Assembly: GCA_013433145.1 (NCBI GenBank)
Contig: CM024186.1
Location: forward strand, 6,452,001-6,516,000
Direction of reading: 5' to 3'
Source: Ascaris suum
Lineage: Eukaryota > Nematoda > Chromadorea > Rhabditida > Ascarididae
DNA length: 64,000 nucleotides
Position 1 is the stretch's first letter. Each line of letters opens with the position of its first letter. Of the stretch, positions 1 to 12,095 are shown one piece after another. Both the position numbers and the translations under genes were made by a program. The notes beneath the pieces were generated by a model. The model was not told where the DNA came from. It was given only the letters and a program-made list of their open reading frames with translations, and searched no databases.

Positions 1-560
1 ATACGCACACGAGCAAACACAGACGTACACGCATTCAAACATTTGAACACACACAAACACATGTGAGCACTAGCACATACGAGCATGCGCACAGGCGCAC
101 AGCAGAACCATACACGCAAATAAACGACCGTACACAGCCACGAACACCAGAACGCAAACATAGGCACATATTGAAACACTGAAACGCGCACGCAAGCACA
201 CATCAACGCACATAAGCATGCACGCGTGAAAGAAGATGCACAGAGACGCACGGACACATATATGGACAAACGCACACAAACGTATGCACACAAGGTGCAT
301 CACTGCACAGACGCATGAAGGCACACACGAACATGCACACAAACGAGCAGAAGCACACACATAAACAAACATACCAGCAAATGTACGCAAGCACATGCAC
401 GCGCACTTATAGGGGCAGGTACACACACAAAAACGCAAATAATGCACAGACCGCAAGCGGACGTATGAACAAGCACAAACATACATACACATTAGACGCG
501 AACATTACACAAGCTCGCTTATGCTCGCGTATGTTGTACGTTTGTACAAACGCGTAACCT
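1..560. repeat. CA-rich degenerate low-complexity tract
   Basis: The first 560 bases are dominated by ACACA, GCACA and ACGCACA motifs with no strict period. The + strand is almost free of T runs. Several overlapping open frames on the opposite strand are Cys/Val/Met-rich and are a by-product of the composition, not genes. The tract stops abruptly near 555, where ordinary sequence begins. Confidence 0.85.
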
Positions 561-922
561 CCCCACTGTCAAAGAGGTCTCAAGCAGTTTCTTGTGGACT
601 GTGGATCGGAATGAAACCGCGCGAAGCTTTCCGAGTCCTCCTTGCACCGTTAATCATCCTTTAGTCAGAACCGTTTTGCAACTCATATGTTGTTGCAACA
701 TATAACTACTGCTGGTATACTGTAGTTATACAGCGAAAATGCTTGAAAGCACTTTTAAAACAAAATTAGCTCCAAAAACTTTCCAGAGTGGTAGGTCGAC
801 CAACTTATTATTATTTTTTTATCCGCAGACCTTTGAGATAATCTTAGATACTCAGCTCGATGTACGAGTAGAAATTACATCACAGCGTGTCGGCGATATC
901 ATTCTTGCACTGCACTGCATCC

Positions 923-930
923 TATATAAG
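923..930 (+). promoter_or_regulatory. TATA-like element upstream of the Pax-type gene
   Basis: TATATAAG lies about 55 bases before the presumed trans-splice acceptor and 74 bases before the start codon. The spacing would give a short outron. It is a single motif match in AT-rich DNA, so support is weak. Confidence 0.25.
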
Positions 931-971
931 TGTGAGGTGAATTGTGTTGAAAGCGATGGCCGACTGATGCC

Positions 972-983
972 TTTTGTTTGCAG
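972..983 (+). promoter_or_regulatory. presumed spliced-leader trans-splice acceptor
   Basis: TTTTGTTTGCAG lies 13 bases before the ATG at 997, with no recognisable exon upstream. A polypyrimidine-rich acceptor immediately before a start codon is the usual layout of a spliced-leader-receiving nematode gene. It could instead be a normal cis acceptor if a 5' non-coding exon exists. Confidence 0.45.
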
Positions 984-996
984 CTGAATCCGGATT

Positions 997-1083
997 ATGG
1001 CAGATGTTAGTGACGAAAGGAGTTTCGTCATTGACATCTCCACGCCAGAAACACTCGAGAGGGATTTCTACGCCTGGCTCAAC
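997..1083 (+). CDS. Pax-type gene, coding exon 1
   Basis: It starts MADVSDERSFVIDIS and ends in phase 0 at AAC before GTTGGT. The exon is 29 codons long and begins 13 bases after a CAG acceptor. Its assignment rests on position, open frame and phase match with exon 2, not on homology. Confidence 0.55.
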
Positions 1084-4000
1084 GTTGGTTCATTTGCGCA
1101 AATTGTTTTCAGTGCACATTTTTCAGTCATTCTCTTTTGTTCGATCATTAAAAATTATCATTTAAACCAAAGTTTCTCATGTTCATTTTTCGGCAGATGA
1201 AGTCACCGAAATGCTGGCATCGCCGAAGGAAATATTTTTTAATCGCTTTGTCCTTCCCTCCACATGGAATTCATGTCTTGATCTATTCACCGAAAGCCTT
1301 CAATTAAGCCCATCTTTTAAGCTCTTTCTCTTTTGTTCAAATTGAGAAACGCCGTAAAAGTGTCAGCAATTCATTTGAAGCCGCAAAACCACAGGCGGCC
1401 GTTTTTTAGTTCTTAGGTTCGCCGAATTTCATGTATAGGACATTGTTATACCATTATAAAGTTATCTAATCGCTTCAGAAAACTACAGCTATCATAATAC
1501 AGTTTTCGTCGTCTTGGGATTTTGTATTAGTGGAAAGCAAAACAAAATAAGAAAAGGATCTTCCCGCTTACAAGCATTTTAATGAAAGTTCATCAATGAA
1601 TCCACCTTATTTTCACTTTCTCTGAGAAACAGCTTTGCAATGGAATTGCCACGCTAATGGTGCAATTTTCACGTCAATGCGTTCTTTCTGTAAAGCTTTC
1701 CTTCCTTTCTTTCCAGTGTAACCTATTCATGGATATAAGTCAACGGCTTTTGTGTGAGGAACGATAGTATTCTGTAAAAGTTTTAAAACATATCGTGACA
1801 GGAGTGATAATGACTACAGGAAATGTCACATTTACCTCTGAACGCATGTATTACGCAAATATTTTCTTCAAGCTGAATGCATCTCAAGTCAAGAGGCTGA
1901 GGGGAATAATGCAAAAGACGCTCTTTTTACGTCATTCGGGAAGTGATAAGTACACTTTAAACAACTAATGGATACTATATGAATTCACCTCATAAGAATG
2001 TAAACTTGATTTCTATTCTCGACTGCTAATGCTATGCTCAGAACGACGAAGAAACTTTTTCTTTAATCGTACCCTCAGCGATTTGCTATTCTTTATGAAG
2101 ACGATGAGAAAAATTGTGATAAGAACGACGCATCTTCAGTGGAGCAGAGATCTGTAGACCGACCTAAAATAGGCGTGAAACTCTTACTAATTTCGTCACA
2201 GCCGAATGCTTGTGTTTAAATTCTGTACAGAACTGAGCGATAATAGAAGCACTAAGAAAGATGAAATGGATGCAAGGGAGAGGCGGAAATTATTTCATTT
2301 CAACTTTCCCATTCCACCTCTTCATAGTGCTATTTTTCACATTATCCCATACCTAACAGTACAATGTCAAGTATAGCCGCCATATAACCAAGAACTAGTT
2401 AATGGAAGTTAAGCTTAATTTTTTAAAGGGTGAAATGGAATCCGAAGTTCGTATTCCGGAACGGCTCCCTCCTATCGACGACTTTGCATTCGGCGCACGC
2501 GAATCACTATCATCGACCGACGACCTTCTGTCAGATGGATTTTCTTTTACTGATAGTCCCCCTTCGTCGATCTCTTCAGATAGCAACGAGTATCGTTCTA
2601 CATCAGATCGAGAACCACGCCGTGATGCTCTTGTCGCCTATCCTGGTCGAAGCTCAGGTCCCTTTTTTCATGAATTCTTTTTCTTAGTCCCGACACGGCT
2701 CACATGTTTGGAAATTAAATATAATCTAGAAATATATAACAAATTGCCTTATAATCCGAGGCGCAATATGTTTTTCCCGCAACTGTAATGTTCATGGAGA
2801 AAAAGTCTTACTGCACAGCTGCCCGCTGCACAAATGATAACTGCTCTTCGACAGTGAAAGCACTTCTTTGGTTTTCAAGCCAGCTTTACATTCAAGAAAT
2901 GCTCTTTTGTATGCAACCATTCTTTCAATTGATTTAACTGAATGGGCAAAACACGATCATACAAAAAAAGTGGGATGCGGTGATGTTGAGGGGCTTCTAC
3001 TTAACACTTCGCAGATTTGCAGATTTATCAGCGAGAGCTAGATGCAGCAGCAAATGAACATAATTTCCACGCTTCATCTGAAAACTCATGGTGGTAGTCA
3101 TTTCAAAAACTTTTAACTGGTCTATCAAAATGGGTAGTCATATGATGGTCCCCCACCGTCATGCCCCCGGTTCAGAACGCAGGCCATGGTGCAAGCTCAT
3201 CCGTACACCCTTTTAGTTTAAAAAAGAAAAGTCCTCTGCTTGAACGTCTGGTAATTTGAAAACATGAGCCTTTGTGATCCGCTCAACTACGTCACGATCT
3301 ACCAATAATTTCCCCCAAAAGAACTTTCCCGCAAAAGAAAGTTTGCAAGATGTTTGATTGTTTGGAAAGCCTGAAACAAATCGTTTTTTTGCGGTGTTAT
3401 TCGCCTAAAGTTATCAATTGCGAGTTTTAAAAAGCAAAGCAACAACAGCCATACTTTAAAAAGTAAACGAATATTTTAAGGCACAAATCAGCTCGGTCGG
3501 ACGTACAGTCCTGGATTGCCTTTGTCAATGAGTGAACGAGAGCAAATCGTTGGACTCTATAAAAGTGGCTGGAAAATATGCGACATATCGAAACGGCTGT
3601 GTGTAACTCATAGCTGCGTCTCGAAAATTCTAAACAGGTTTCTCTTTTCAGCGATCGAAATCATCGTTCATTCCAATTAAGAAATTAAAAACGTAATTCA
3701 TGTCGTTGACGCAAAACTCCAAAAAACACGAAATGATGTTTCCTTAAGCAGTATAGCTGACGTCCATTTATTTTAGCTGAATATACAAATGGCCGAACAC
3801 ACAACGAAGTGGGTGAAAACGGATAAAATAGTCGCCGTTCTCTTTTCTCCATCGACTCAAAAAGCAATTTGGCAAACATTATAGATTAGGATGGCTGCTG
3901 AAGATTGCTACTTTAGCATTAGACTGCAAATGAAATAATTTTAAATAGGTAAAAGTTCCTGATGCATCGTTTTGCTTAGATTGCGGAACGAATGCGAAAA

Positions 4001-7000
4001 CGTACTACGTGGAGACAACGACAGGTGTATGAAAGAATTGAAAAAGTGCTGAATATCCAAAAAATTACGTTTCATGTAGATTTAGGGTTATAGATTTTCG
4101 CAGCTATTGATTGTATGATGTCACAACTCGCACATACTGCGAAGCCGGGACGAGAAATTTTACCTTGGAGATTAAAAATCCTTCCATGCTTCATACAAAC
4201 CTCCTTACAAGCAGTCCTGGAAAATAAAAAATTGTGCCCATGTGCAAAAGGAGAGGGGTAGGAGTATGAGATGATTTCCTTTTCCTTTGAAGAAAAACGA
4301 AATTCATAAAACTCAGACTCTCAAATTTGTTTTTTTTTGTTAGAGTCGCACTGATTTTTTTCACCTTTTACGTTCTTCCGCAAATTTATCCTTGCAAAAT
4401 GCATTTCGACGACTTCGTATCTCTGAGTACTTAACTGTGTGTGTGTTTCTTTGCTATCGTTTCAACTCCTCTAAGGCTGGATTTGTGAGATTTGTTGGGT
4501 ATGATCTATACAAAAGTATGACGTCCTTTGTCAACTTTCACATTCAATCGTCATTTCTGAGGGTGTTTTCGACGTTCGCTTGTCGTTTACCGCCAGCCAA
4601 GTTCCATTCAGTATTACTTGGTCTGAAAAATTAAAATGATTTTGTGAACCGTCGCATGGTTCAAGACATGAACGCATCATGGCGCAGAAAAATGATGATG
4701 CGTTTATTCGAGAACTCCGGGAATGAATGTGTAATACATAAGGCGTAAGGTTGAACTCCCCAGATAAACTAAGAAGGGAAATTAGGAAAACATACAAATC
4801 TACAGACAAAACCAAATTGCACTGGCATAAGGGGAAGGGGGGGAGGAGGGTGATCAAAACATAGAGAAATTTTGAACGAAACATTACATACTTAGAAGAA
4901 CGGCGGTAACAGAGAAACCTCAACCGCATATGTGAATCACAACAAGTAACCATAACAGAATTCTTCAAAAATAGCGAGAATAGCAGTCATCGCAACAAGA
5001 TAGGGGAATATGCACAAGTATTGGCAGAGCAAGTTCGTGCAGAAACAACGGTATGAGAAAGAACGAGGGGAAGGGGACGGCAATCGTTATTATGTGAGAC
5101 GAGACGCAAACCGAGTAATTCTGGTGGAAGGGAACTGATTCATTTCATGATTTACAGGCAATTTTTAAATTAGCTGTAGATCATGAAATGATCGCCATGA
5201 TTCATTTCATGATTTACAGGCAATTTTTAAATTAGCTGTAGATCATGAAATGATCGCCCCTTTCGCAAATTTTTAAACATTTATTTGCAATGTAACCAAC
5301 TATGACGTGAAATACGAAAGCGTATGTCGTGTCAACTTCGTTGATTCGAATTCTTGCTTGTTTCCTCCATATTCCGTTTGTTTTCTCCTTCTTTCAATTG
5401 TCTTCACATTCCCTTCGTTGTTTCTCTGATTAAAAGAAAGCAATTATAGTTAATGGAAAGACCTAGGTCTCCGTACGCCTTCCTCGTATCGCTCACTTTG
5501 GTGCATACTGTTAAAGCTGAAGTTGGGGGACAGTGACGCAGGCCTTGCCGTAGTTCCAACAGGAATGAATATGCTTGGTAAAACGTCCAAGCCATATACG
5601 GAAATGTGAGGAATGGGAGGAAGAACAGTAGAACAGCCTGGATAATGAGTCATTGGGTCAAACGTAGAAAGGAATGCTTTATCCCAGAAAATAAGAGGGA
5701 TGACCGAAAATGTTGGGGAAAAAATGAGAGCTTTAGAGAGAGGCTGAAGCTGGAAAACGCTGTAAAAATGGTAAAGAACCCAAGGAAAAGTTGAAAACAT
5801 GAAAAGAGGTGGAAGATGGGGCCACATTATAAGGCATCGAAAATGGTTGAAAAAAAAGGAATGTTGGTGGATTAGGAACATCGGGAAATGCGTGCGAAAG
5901 TATCAAAGAAATGTTTTAGCATATGCATGCGTTAAATGTTTATATGAACCCGTACGTACAAAAGGTAGCTTCAGGGCTGGAATTTGTAGAAGGGCGCATG
6001 GTCAGGTCTGCTCTGCTTTCGATCACATGTATCCGGCACTGCCTTACTGAAAAAAAAAACACGTATATTTAGGCTTAAGCTACTTGCAGCTGCTGCAGGA
6101 TTATTATTTCCTCATCTGTCACCATCGTCCTCCACGCATCTACCTATATAACCATTATCTGCTTGCTTCCACACAATCCGTAAACCTACCAATCTGTCAT
6201 CCATCGCCCGCCGTCGATCATGTTATCCGAAGCTCACTATCACCGAAACAGAGATCTGCACACGTGCACATCAGCTCATGCCTACACGCACGTGCACTCC
6301 TGCATAGGCACATATACCGGCTAGTGTGCAGAAGGTGGATCCGCCATATGAGGTGATCAAGTAAGTCGCCCACGCAAGTGGGATGGTTCTTCGTCCGCCG
6401 GGGATTCTTGCACTCTGAAAATCCCCCCCCCCCGTCCACGCGGTCGGAGTACATTCGTAGCTTTCGCAGATGGTATAGGGTTAGAAAACGCATGCTTTCA
6501 TCAGGAGACCCTCCTCTACATTGTTCAGGCTTTTATGTTGCATCGTCTTCACGCTGAAATGCGGTGGATTAGCAATTTTTAAAAGGTTGCAATTTTCGCT
6601 ATCACTCAGCTTTAGCTCACTTCCGAAACTCGTATTTCTGCTGGACGCAGTGGCGTGGTTGGTAAAGCGCATAAAGAAAACCCTACTCGTTTTTTTTTTT
6701 GTGGATTTTTGCTTTTAATTCAAATGAAGATTTGGAAATGTCTGCGCAGGGAATACTTTCTATTCGGAAATCTCTAGATCTGCAGAATTTTATCCGGGAT
6801 GTTGAAGATTCCTCTCTTCTGTGGGCCAGCTCAAAGGCTGCGTTAATTATCTGAAAAGAAAGGTCTAAATCGCCAGATCCTGCAAAGAATGAATCGGTGA
6901 TGTTTGAATGCGTTTAAAAGATATTTTGCATTCTCCTCTATATCTGTGTGTCCGCTTAGCACAGCTTGCAAGAAAGTTAATGCACTCGGCATAAGAAGAG

Positions 7001-10000
7001 CTCCTATGGGATGACGGTTCTTGACTGAAATATGTGATTAGCTATCCGATAATTTGCCAGAGATCACACATTATACAGTGCAATCAAAATTTTACCGACG
7101 AACTCTTTTGGGAAGTCTATGGAGCTCTGGCAACGGCTACCTTCATCACAAAAACATTCCGAAAACTGCGTTTTCGGAGGACATTCCGTCAAGTTTATTG
7201 GAATTTTAGTTGCTTCCATTATTGATCACTTCGTGAGGATTCTGAAGTTTGCACACAACTCTCCTCCTAACTAAAAGGAAAGACGATTTGTTCATATATA
7301 TCAGTTGAGAAGTAACATAAGCTTCATCGGTGATGCACTGTGGCATGAGTTGTTTTTTCGAAAACATCGTCGCTTTACTGTTTAGCCATATCAGGTCGTG
7401 TGCATTTCATCTCGAGTGCTGTTTCTTTTCTTGCCAAGCTATTTAGCATATGCTCGCAAAAGCCCTTCGTAAACAGTGCAATCAAGGTAAAGTGACCTGA
7501 ACTTTTAGTTCCATGGAGTTTTTGCAGAGAAAAAGTTGCAGGAGCCGTGGTTTTACTCGGAGACCGTTTTCTTATTCATTTTAATTCGCCACGTCGTGTT
7601 CTCAAAGACTAATAATTCTGGGAGGGTCCGGTCTTGGGTATCGTTGCACTAGAGAGTAACTTTTTCGATATAGCACTGCAGCTGAAGTCGAGGTTTCTTT
7701 GCGCGAGACACACTAACGTGGGTGGCTTACTGCAGTTGCTGTGAGATTTTTAGAAACTGTTTGCCAATGAATAGGACTCGCTTTAGGTATAGTGCGGGGG
7801 TTGACTTTAATACTGTTGCATTATTTTCGAATAAATTAGGTGCAGTGATGGATAGCAAAGGTGCCGAGGATGTGGAATGCTCGCAGAGATCGCTTTTTTT
7901 TTGTTACAAACATGATGAACATTGAAAAGAACAACGAATTTAACCCTGCGGACGAAATGCAGACCTCTTAGAAGATGACATCTCAAAATAATCTCTAAAT
8001 TTTGTCTCAGTTATGTCCTGCATGACAGTTTTACCCGTAATTTATTGCCGTGACAAAAGAACAGAGTTTATGTACTTTTCAGGATTGTAGGGCATTATTT
8101 ATCACATTTAAAGAAATTTTCTGACAGTGAGTATAATATGATATACTTCACAAATTTTTCAGCTCGATAAAGTGTATTATTGCATAATTTATGAAATTCT
8201 TGGGCCGTATGGTATATTACATTGTAACTGAAGGGAATTCCGAGATGATGAAGCACGGCATAATAAAGGTGTCGTAATTTCGAAAGGAGCAATGTAAACC
8301 ACAACAGTTTAAAAAACTTGGCAGGGCTAGATCGCGCAATTTTTGCTTATTGCTGCTTCCCTAATAGTGACCAAACCTTTTATTGCTTTTTTTTGCTTCT
8401 GTCTCTTCTAGTTAAAAATAATCTGCTCATCGCATGCGTAAACTACCATTATGCAAGCAAGCGGCACTTTTTAGAGGTTGAAAATATGAGCTACTTACAC
8501 ACAGGGAGCAAGGATAGGGCCGCATCTTGTCGACCCCCAACCTTATCATAACAGCGATGACTTTTCCTTAAGTTGGCGTGTAACTGATGAAGATTTCCAC
8601 TTCTATCTTGTCAGGTTACTTCTTAATAACCGAAGGTGTTTTCGCTCATTCGAAACCCGTTTATTGTTAGCTGGAGGCGCAGGTATGACTCGGTAGTGTT
8701 GTAATTTTTTTGGCATCAGGTTGAACGTCTATCCCGTCTTCGAGATTCGTTTCTTCTGCGATTTCAGTTAAACGAATCCTTGTAAGGCTTCTGCATGAAG
8801 CATGCTGAAAACATGACATTCTCGGCGGGAACACCTTCGGTTATTAAGAAAAACATGACAAACATGACATGACTAAGAAGTAACCAGTCTTGCCAGAACT
8901 GCGTTCTCGGCTACACGCAATATAAAGCTATGTGCAAAGACAATGTTCAAAGAATTTCCGCATGTACGGCATTTACGATATCCGCCTGTAAATTGGCACA
9001 TTTTTCTCCTCGCTATTGTCTTTTTATACTATTTTTACTTTTTATTTATAAGTTTTATTGTCGCATTTGTAAATTTTTATTTATAAGAACTTTTTTTCTT
9101 GAAGTTACGGATAGAATGCAGTTCTGGCAAGACTGGTTTTTTCCTCATTTTCAGCATTTTATTTGTAATTTTTATCAAATCCTCATGCTTTGTTTGAGTA
9201 CATGCTGTCGAATATCTTTATAAATATTTACGTCCAGTTATTCCAGCTCTATCCCGGCCCGTTTTCCGTCGTTTCCTGATTAAGTTCATTGCATCCATGT
9301 ATCCTATTTTGCAATAAATTGTTGTGTCTCGGCTAACACCTATGTTTTACATTTTCTTTCATCGTATCTTTTCGAATACACGGTCTCTCTCTCATGGCCC
9401 AGAATTTATCGGTCATCTTTGTGCGTTGGCCTCTCACAGTGAATGGCAGTGAACGCCAAACATTAGTGCTTATACACTCGCACGCATTCGTAAACGTACT
9501 CCATAGCTTCTCTCCGTAGATTTTCTTGCCTTGTTCAGCTCTTCATCCACTTACGTTCATTTTCCGGGCACTTTTCAGCTTGATTCCAACTTGACGTTTT
9601 TTATATACTCTTGCTGATCTGCACCCGCAAAGCGCATTACGGCACATTTAAGTACGCACGCATATTTTCTGTCTGTTTAGTAGTTTCAAGCATAAACCGT
9701 AGAATCTGTGCAGCACTGACCAGTCACTGATCTGTTTCGCTGTATCTGAAGCCCCAGGTTATGTCGCAGTGCTTAGTAAAATCCACATGACATCCAATGA
9801 GGAGTATTATGATGGTTGAAGAACTTTGCTGTTGGTCACTGCATCGAAGTTAAAATCGGTGGCAGCCTATCTGAATTCTGCGAAGCCATCGATCATGCGC
9901 TGTACGAAAGCGGTTTAGGACCTCTTCTACGGGTAGTTTGCGCAGCCGGTATCTCTCAAAAATTACGAAGTCGGCGCGGACCTTTGCGAGCTATGTTAAA

Positions 10001-12091
10001 ATTTAAAAAATATTCACGAACCCACGAGATTAATATGAACTGTATACTTATTTGCTGTCTCTGGGAGATTGATTGCCTTTTAATTACATAAATTTGCTGA
10101 AAAGAGTTGCACGCTGCCCATTTATTTTCACGTACGAATATCAGCTTTGATTATGAAATAATATTCTACAATCAGGAAACATTATTCGTGATTCAGGCGT
10201 TTATATGTTTGCAAGTAGAACTTAACAACAGCAGTGCTTAAAAGTTTCATAAAAAAGCGTCCAAGTGGCCAGATGTACCTTACGCTCTCTTCAACGCAAA
10301 TGCTTGAATCATTGCCCACAGTCGTGCATGAAATGACAAAAACAAGCTTGTAATAGAGACAGAGGCTTTTGTAAGGTACTGCCTGCCGATGCCATGGTCG
10401 CTTTGCAGGGCTCTGGTGTCCCTGTGGAGCCTTCATTTAATGCGCATTTGGCTTGTCGAGGAGGTAGCGCAAAGGTCTACGAAAATAACACTATGTAAAA
10501 TATCCTAGGTTGCTTCCAATCGTCTTCTAAGCAAGGAGGCGGAGTGTTTGAGGGTAGTTGTTCTTGAATCGCTTCAGAATTAAAGAATTGCATCCGATTC
10601 CTCAGTTGCAAGCTTAAAAGATCATCTTCTGACGTATACAATTCGATCATACATTTAAGTGCATTTCATTTGTGTTTCTTACTAGGCGGCTGCCATCATA
10701 ACTACAGATGCAAATATGTATACAGCAAAGTGCAAAATGATCATGTTATCCCAATTCCCTCCTTCTCACTTTCACCTCCCCCTCCCCCCTCCCCTTCCAA
10801 AAAAAGAGAAACTATAGAAGCAGCAAATCTCAGTATTTATTTGCAGAAGAAACTGTTGTGATTCCCTCAATCATCGAATCTCTGAGAATTGTTAATATTC
10901 TATCTTTGAATGTGGATTTCATTGTCATTACATTTCCGTTAGGTTTTGCTGCAGTAGATGGTTATGTATACTTTTTGGGCTCCAATATCTTGCATTAGCT
11001 CATCGTACTATTGTTTCGCTATGTGTTCTTATCATTACCTCATGTGGCAAGTAAACGCGTATCTCTCGTTTTCTTCGTTGAAATAAAGACTTCTCCATTC
11101 ATTCAGATTCAATAACTCTTATAGAGTAAAATTAGAAATCGATATTGTGAGCGTGAACGGATAGCATAGAAGTTTAAAAGTGGATTCCAACCTCGATTTT
11201 TGAGACAATTTGAGTAGTAGAAAACTTGACCATTTTCCAAGATTTTAGCGCATATCATGTTTCAGTTCGAAATTCCTAAACTGAAACATCATTGCAAGGT
11301 GATATTTTGGGAGATGCGTTCGAGAAACATTGTAGCGCGGATAGAATTAGACTGAATAAATTATATCGATTGTTTATTTGTCTTGTAGTCTTTTCAAAGG
11401 CGAAGGCTTCCTTCATTTCATAGTAGGAGCAAGATTTCTGCTTACAAGTAACAAGCAGAACTGCTGAAATATTCAATGAAAGAAAAGAAAATCCGAATGA
11501 AATAAGGATGAGGGCTTAATAATTCAAGCCAACAGCGTTATGGGCGAAGTATGAAGACGTATAAATTGTCACTTGCTTAAAGAACACATTTCACGCTAAC
11601 TGGAAATTGCGCTCACGATGCTCTCGAGTTGAGGTAAAATTCAAGAGACATTTGAAAAAGACGTCTGGAAAATTTTCATCAGTGTACTCAAATTTACGTG
11701 GAGTGCTGCAATACTAATTTATTGTCTTTTGGTACAGTCCTACTTTTGCGGTATAGTTTTCATTGGAAATTTTTGTTGGAAGGAACGCGGTGAGTGGAAT
11801 ATATCGCAAAATGCCTACGAGGAGGAGACGAGAGTCGAAGGTGAGGCGGATAATTCATGTTACTTCATCTGCAGTAGTACGATATACTGAAAAGTTTGAC
11901 AGATTCCGTACGACGGGATCGGTGCGACCTAAGGATGCGAAAGAAGGACGCACAGAGTCGCCGCTAGTGATTGCGATACGTGACTATAGAGCACGACTGG
12001 GCATGAGTCGTCAATCGGAGATACGTGAACAGCTTATCGCCGACGGTATTTGCAGCAGAGAAAACGCACCGTCTAGATCTTCTATCAACCA
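997..12091 (+). CDS. paired-domain (Pax-type) transcription factor, four exons, 3' part not found
   Basis: Joining 997-1083, 2429-2657, 3481-3637 and 11903-12091 gives one open frame with matching splice phases (0, 1, 2). Exons 1-2 encode about 105 residues of Ser/Asp-rich leader. Exons 3-4 encode a paired domain: NQLG start (as in canonical VNQLGG), ICDISKRL and HSCVSKILNR in the PAI subdomain, a linker beginning TTGSVRPKDAKEG, then a RED subdomain ending in APSRSSIN. In typical Pax proteins the corresponding signatures are RPCDISR, HGCVSKIL, TGSIRPGAIGG and PSVSSIN. The domain binds DNA in the nucleus through two helix-turn-helix subdomains. The charged linker is unusual and suggests a divergent nematode member, perhaps PAX-3-like; subgroup assignment is inference. 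No octapeptide, homeodomain or stop-bearing exon was found, so the model is 3'-incomplete. No frameshift or stop was seen in the four exons. Confidence 0.85.
1084..2428 (+). other. Pax-type gene intron 1
   Basis: AT-rich sequence bounded by GTTGGT and TTTTTTAAAG. I see no additional exon, repeat array or RNA gene in it. Confidence 0.5.
2429..2657 (+). CDS. Pax-type gene, coding exon 2
   Basis: The acceptor TTTTTTAAAG precedes GGT in frame with the downstream paired domain. The product is acidic and Ser-rich (LSSTDDLLSDGFSF, PPSSISSDS) and ends in phase 1 at G before GTCCCT. An ATG at 2402 upstream lies in the presumed intron after an in-frame stop at 2396; initiation there, or at the internal ATG at 2435, is an alternative if exon 1 is not used. 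Confidence 0.6.
2658..3480 (+). other. Pax-type gene intron 2
   Basis: It runs from GTCCCT to TTTTAAG. I see nothing else recognisable. It begins within the continued open frame of exon 2, which loses all resemblance to coding sequence after the donor. Confidence 0.55.
3481..3637 (+). CDS. Pax-type gene, exon 3: PAI subdomain of the paired domain
   Basis: The exon supplies the N-terminal half of the paired domain. It opens in phase 1 after TTTTAAG and reads TNQLGRTYSPGLPLS, then helix-turn-helix sequence with ICDISKRLCVTHSCVSKIL. The last two bases, AG, combine with the A at 11903 to make an Arg codon, recreating NRFRTTGSV across the junction. The donor is GTTTCT. Confidence 0.85.
5136..5259. 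repeat. tandem duplication of a 62-bp hairpin-forming unit
   Basis: Two essentially identical copies (5136-5197, 5198-5259). Each contains 16-base arms starting ATTTCATGAT and ending ATCATGAAAT (5142-5157 with 5174-5189, one mismatch) around an A/T-rich loop. Confidence 0.9.
5606..5930 (+). mobile_element. RTE-like non-LTR retrotransposon 3' relic
   Basis: Two overlapping frames hold pieces resembling the C-terminal end of RTE/BovB-type polyproteins of nematodes: RERLKLENAVKMVKNPRK, then GGRWGHIIRHRKW, which parallels the KLxDA...RWAGHIMR...RW signature. The pieces are in different frames with stops between, so it is a decayed fragment. The match is from memory of family motifs and is moderate. 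Confidence 0.45.
8614..8885. mobile_element. MITE-like inverted-repeat element with an internal insertion in one arm
   Basis: The 27 bases at 8614-8640 recur inverted at 8830-8885, but the right copy is interrupted by 23 bases rich in ACATGAC (8851-8873). TAAGAA occurs on both sides of that insert. The uninterrupted parts (21 and 12 bases) pair perfectly. No transposase frame is inside, so a short non-autonomous element is likely. Confidence 0.6.
8882..9138. mobile_element. second MITE-like element with 21-bp terminal inverted repeats
   Basis: AACCAGTCTTGCCAGAACTG, plus a final C, at 8882-8902 is perfectly inverted at 9118-9138. The 257-bp interval is AT-rich, without coding signal, and abuts the preceding inverted-repeat element with a 4-base overlap. 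No clear target-site duplication is visible. Confidence 0.6.
11903..12091 (+). CDS. Pax-type gene, exon 4: linker and RED subdomain
   Basis: It begins after GTTTGACAG and encodes FRTTGSVRPKDAKEGR, a helical region IREQLIADGIC and the closing APSRSSIN. I place the donor at 12092 (GTTCGT), leaving CA to begin the next codon; GTTGGC at 12096 is an alternative giving four more bases. The intron before it is about 8.3 kb. Confidence 0.8.
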
Positions 12092-12095
12092 GTTC

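Larger units (their letters stand above)
561..983 (+). other. 5' flank of the paired-domain gene
   Basis: No gene is supported here. An 82-codon open frame (739-987) runs into a splice acceptor and has no recognisable domain. The stretch probably holds the promoter and outron of the Pax-type gene that follows: it has a TATA-like element and ends with a CAG acceptor just before the first start codon. Confidence 0.4.
3638..11902 (+). other. Pax-type gene intron 3 (about 8.3 kb) with repeat insertions
   Basis: This long intron contains a tandem 62-bp hairpin repeat (5136-5259), an RTE retrotransposon 3' relic (about 5.6-5.9 kb), a pair of inverted-repeat elements (8614-9138), a 12-base C run at about 6425 and a polypyrimidine tract near 10775. 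Open frames at 9816-10091 (+) and 10182-10436 (-) have mixed composition but no domain I recognise. Confidence 0.6.

Noticed and set aside
70..557. Cys/Val/Met-rich open frames in the first 560 bases
   Set aside because: They mirror the CA-rich composition, overlap in several frames and have no domain.
11763..11902. Upstream part of the 11763-12173 frame as coding
   Set aside because: The phase-consistent acceptor at 11901-11902 joins exon 3 exactly to the linker; sequence before it does not resemble a paired domain.
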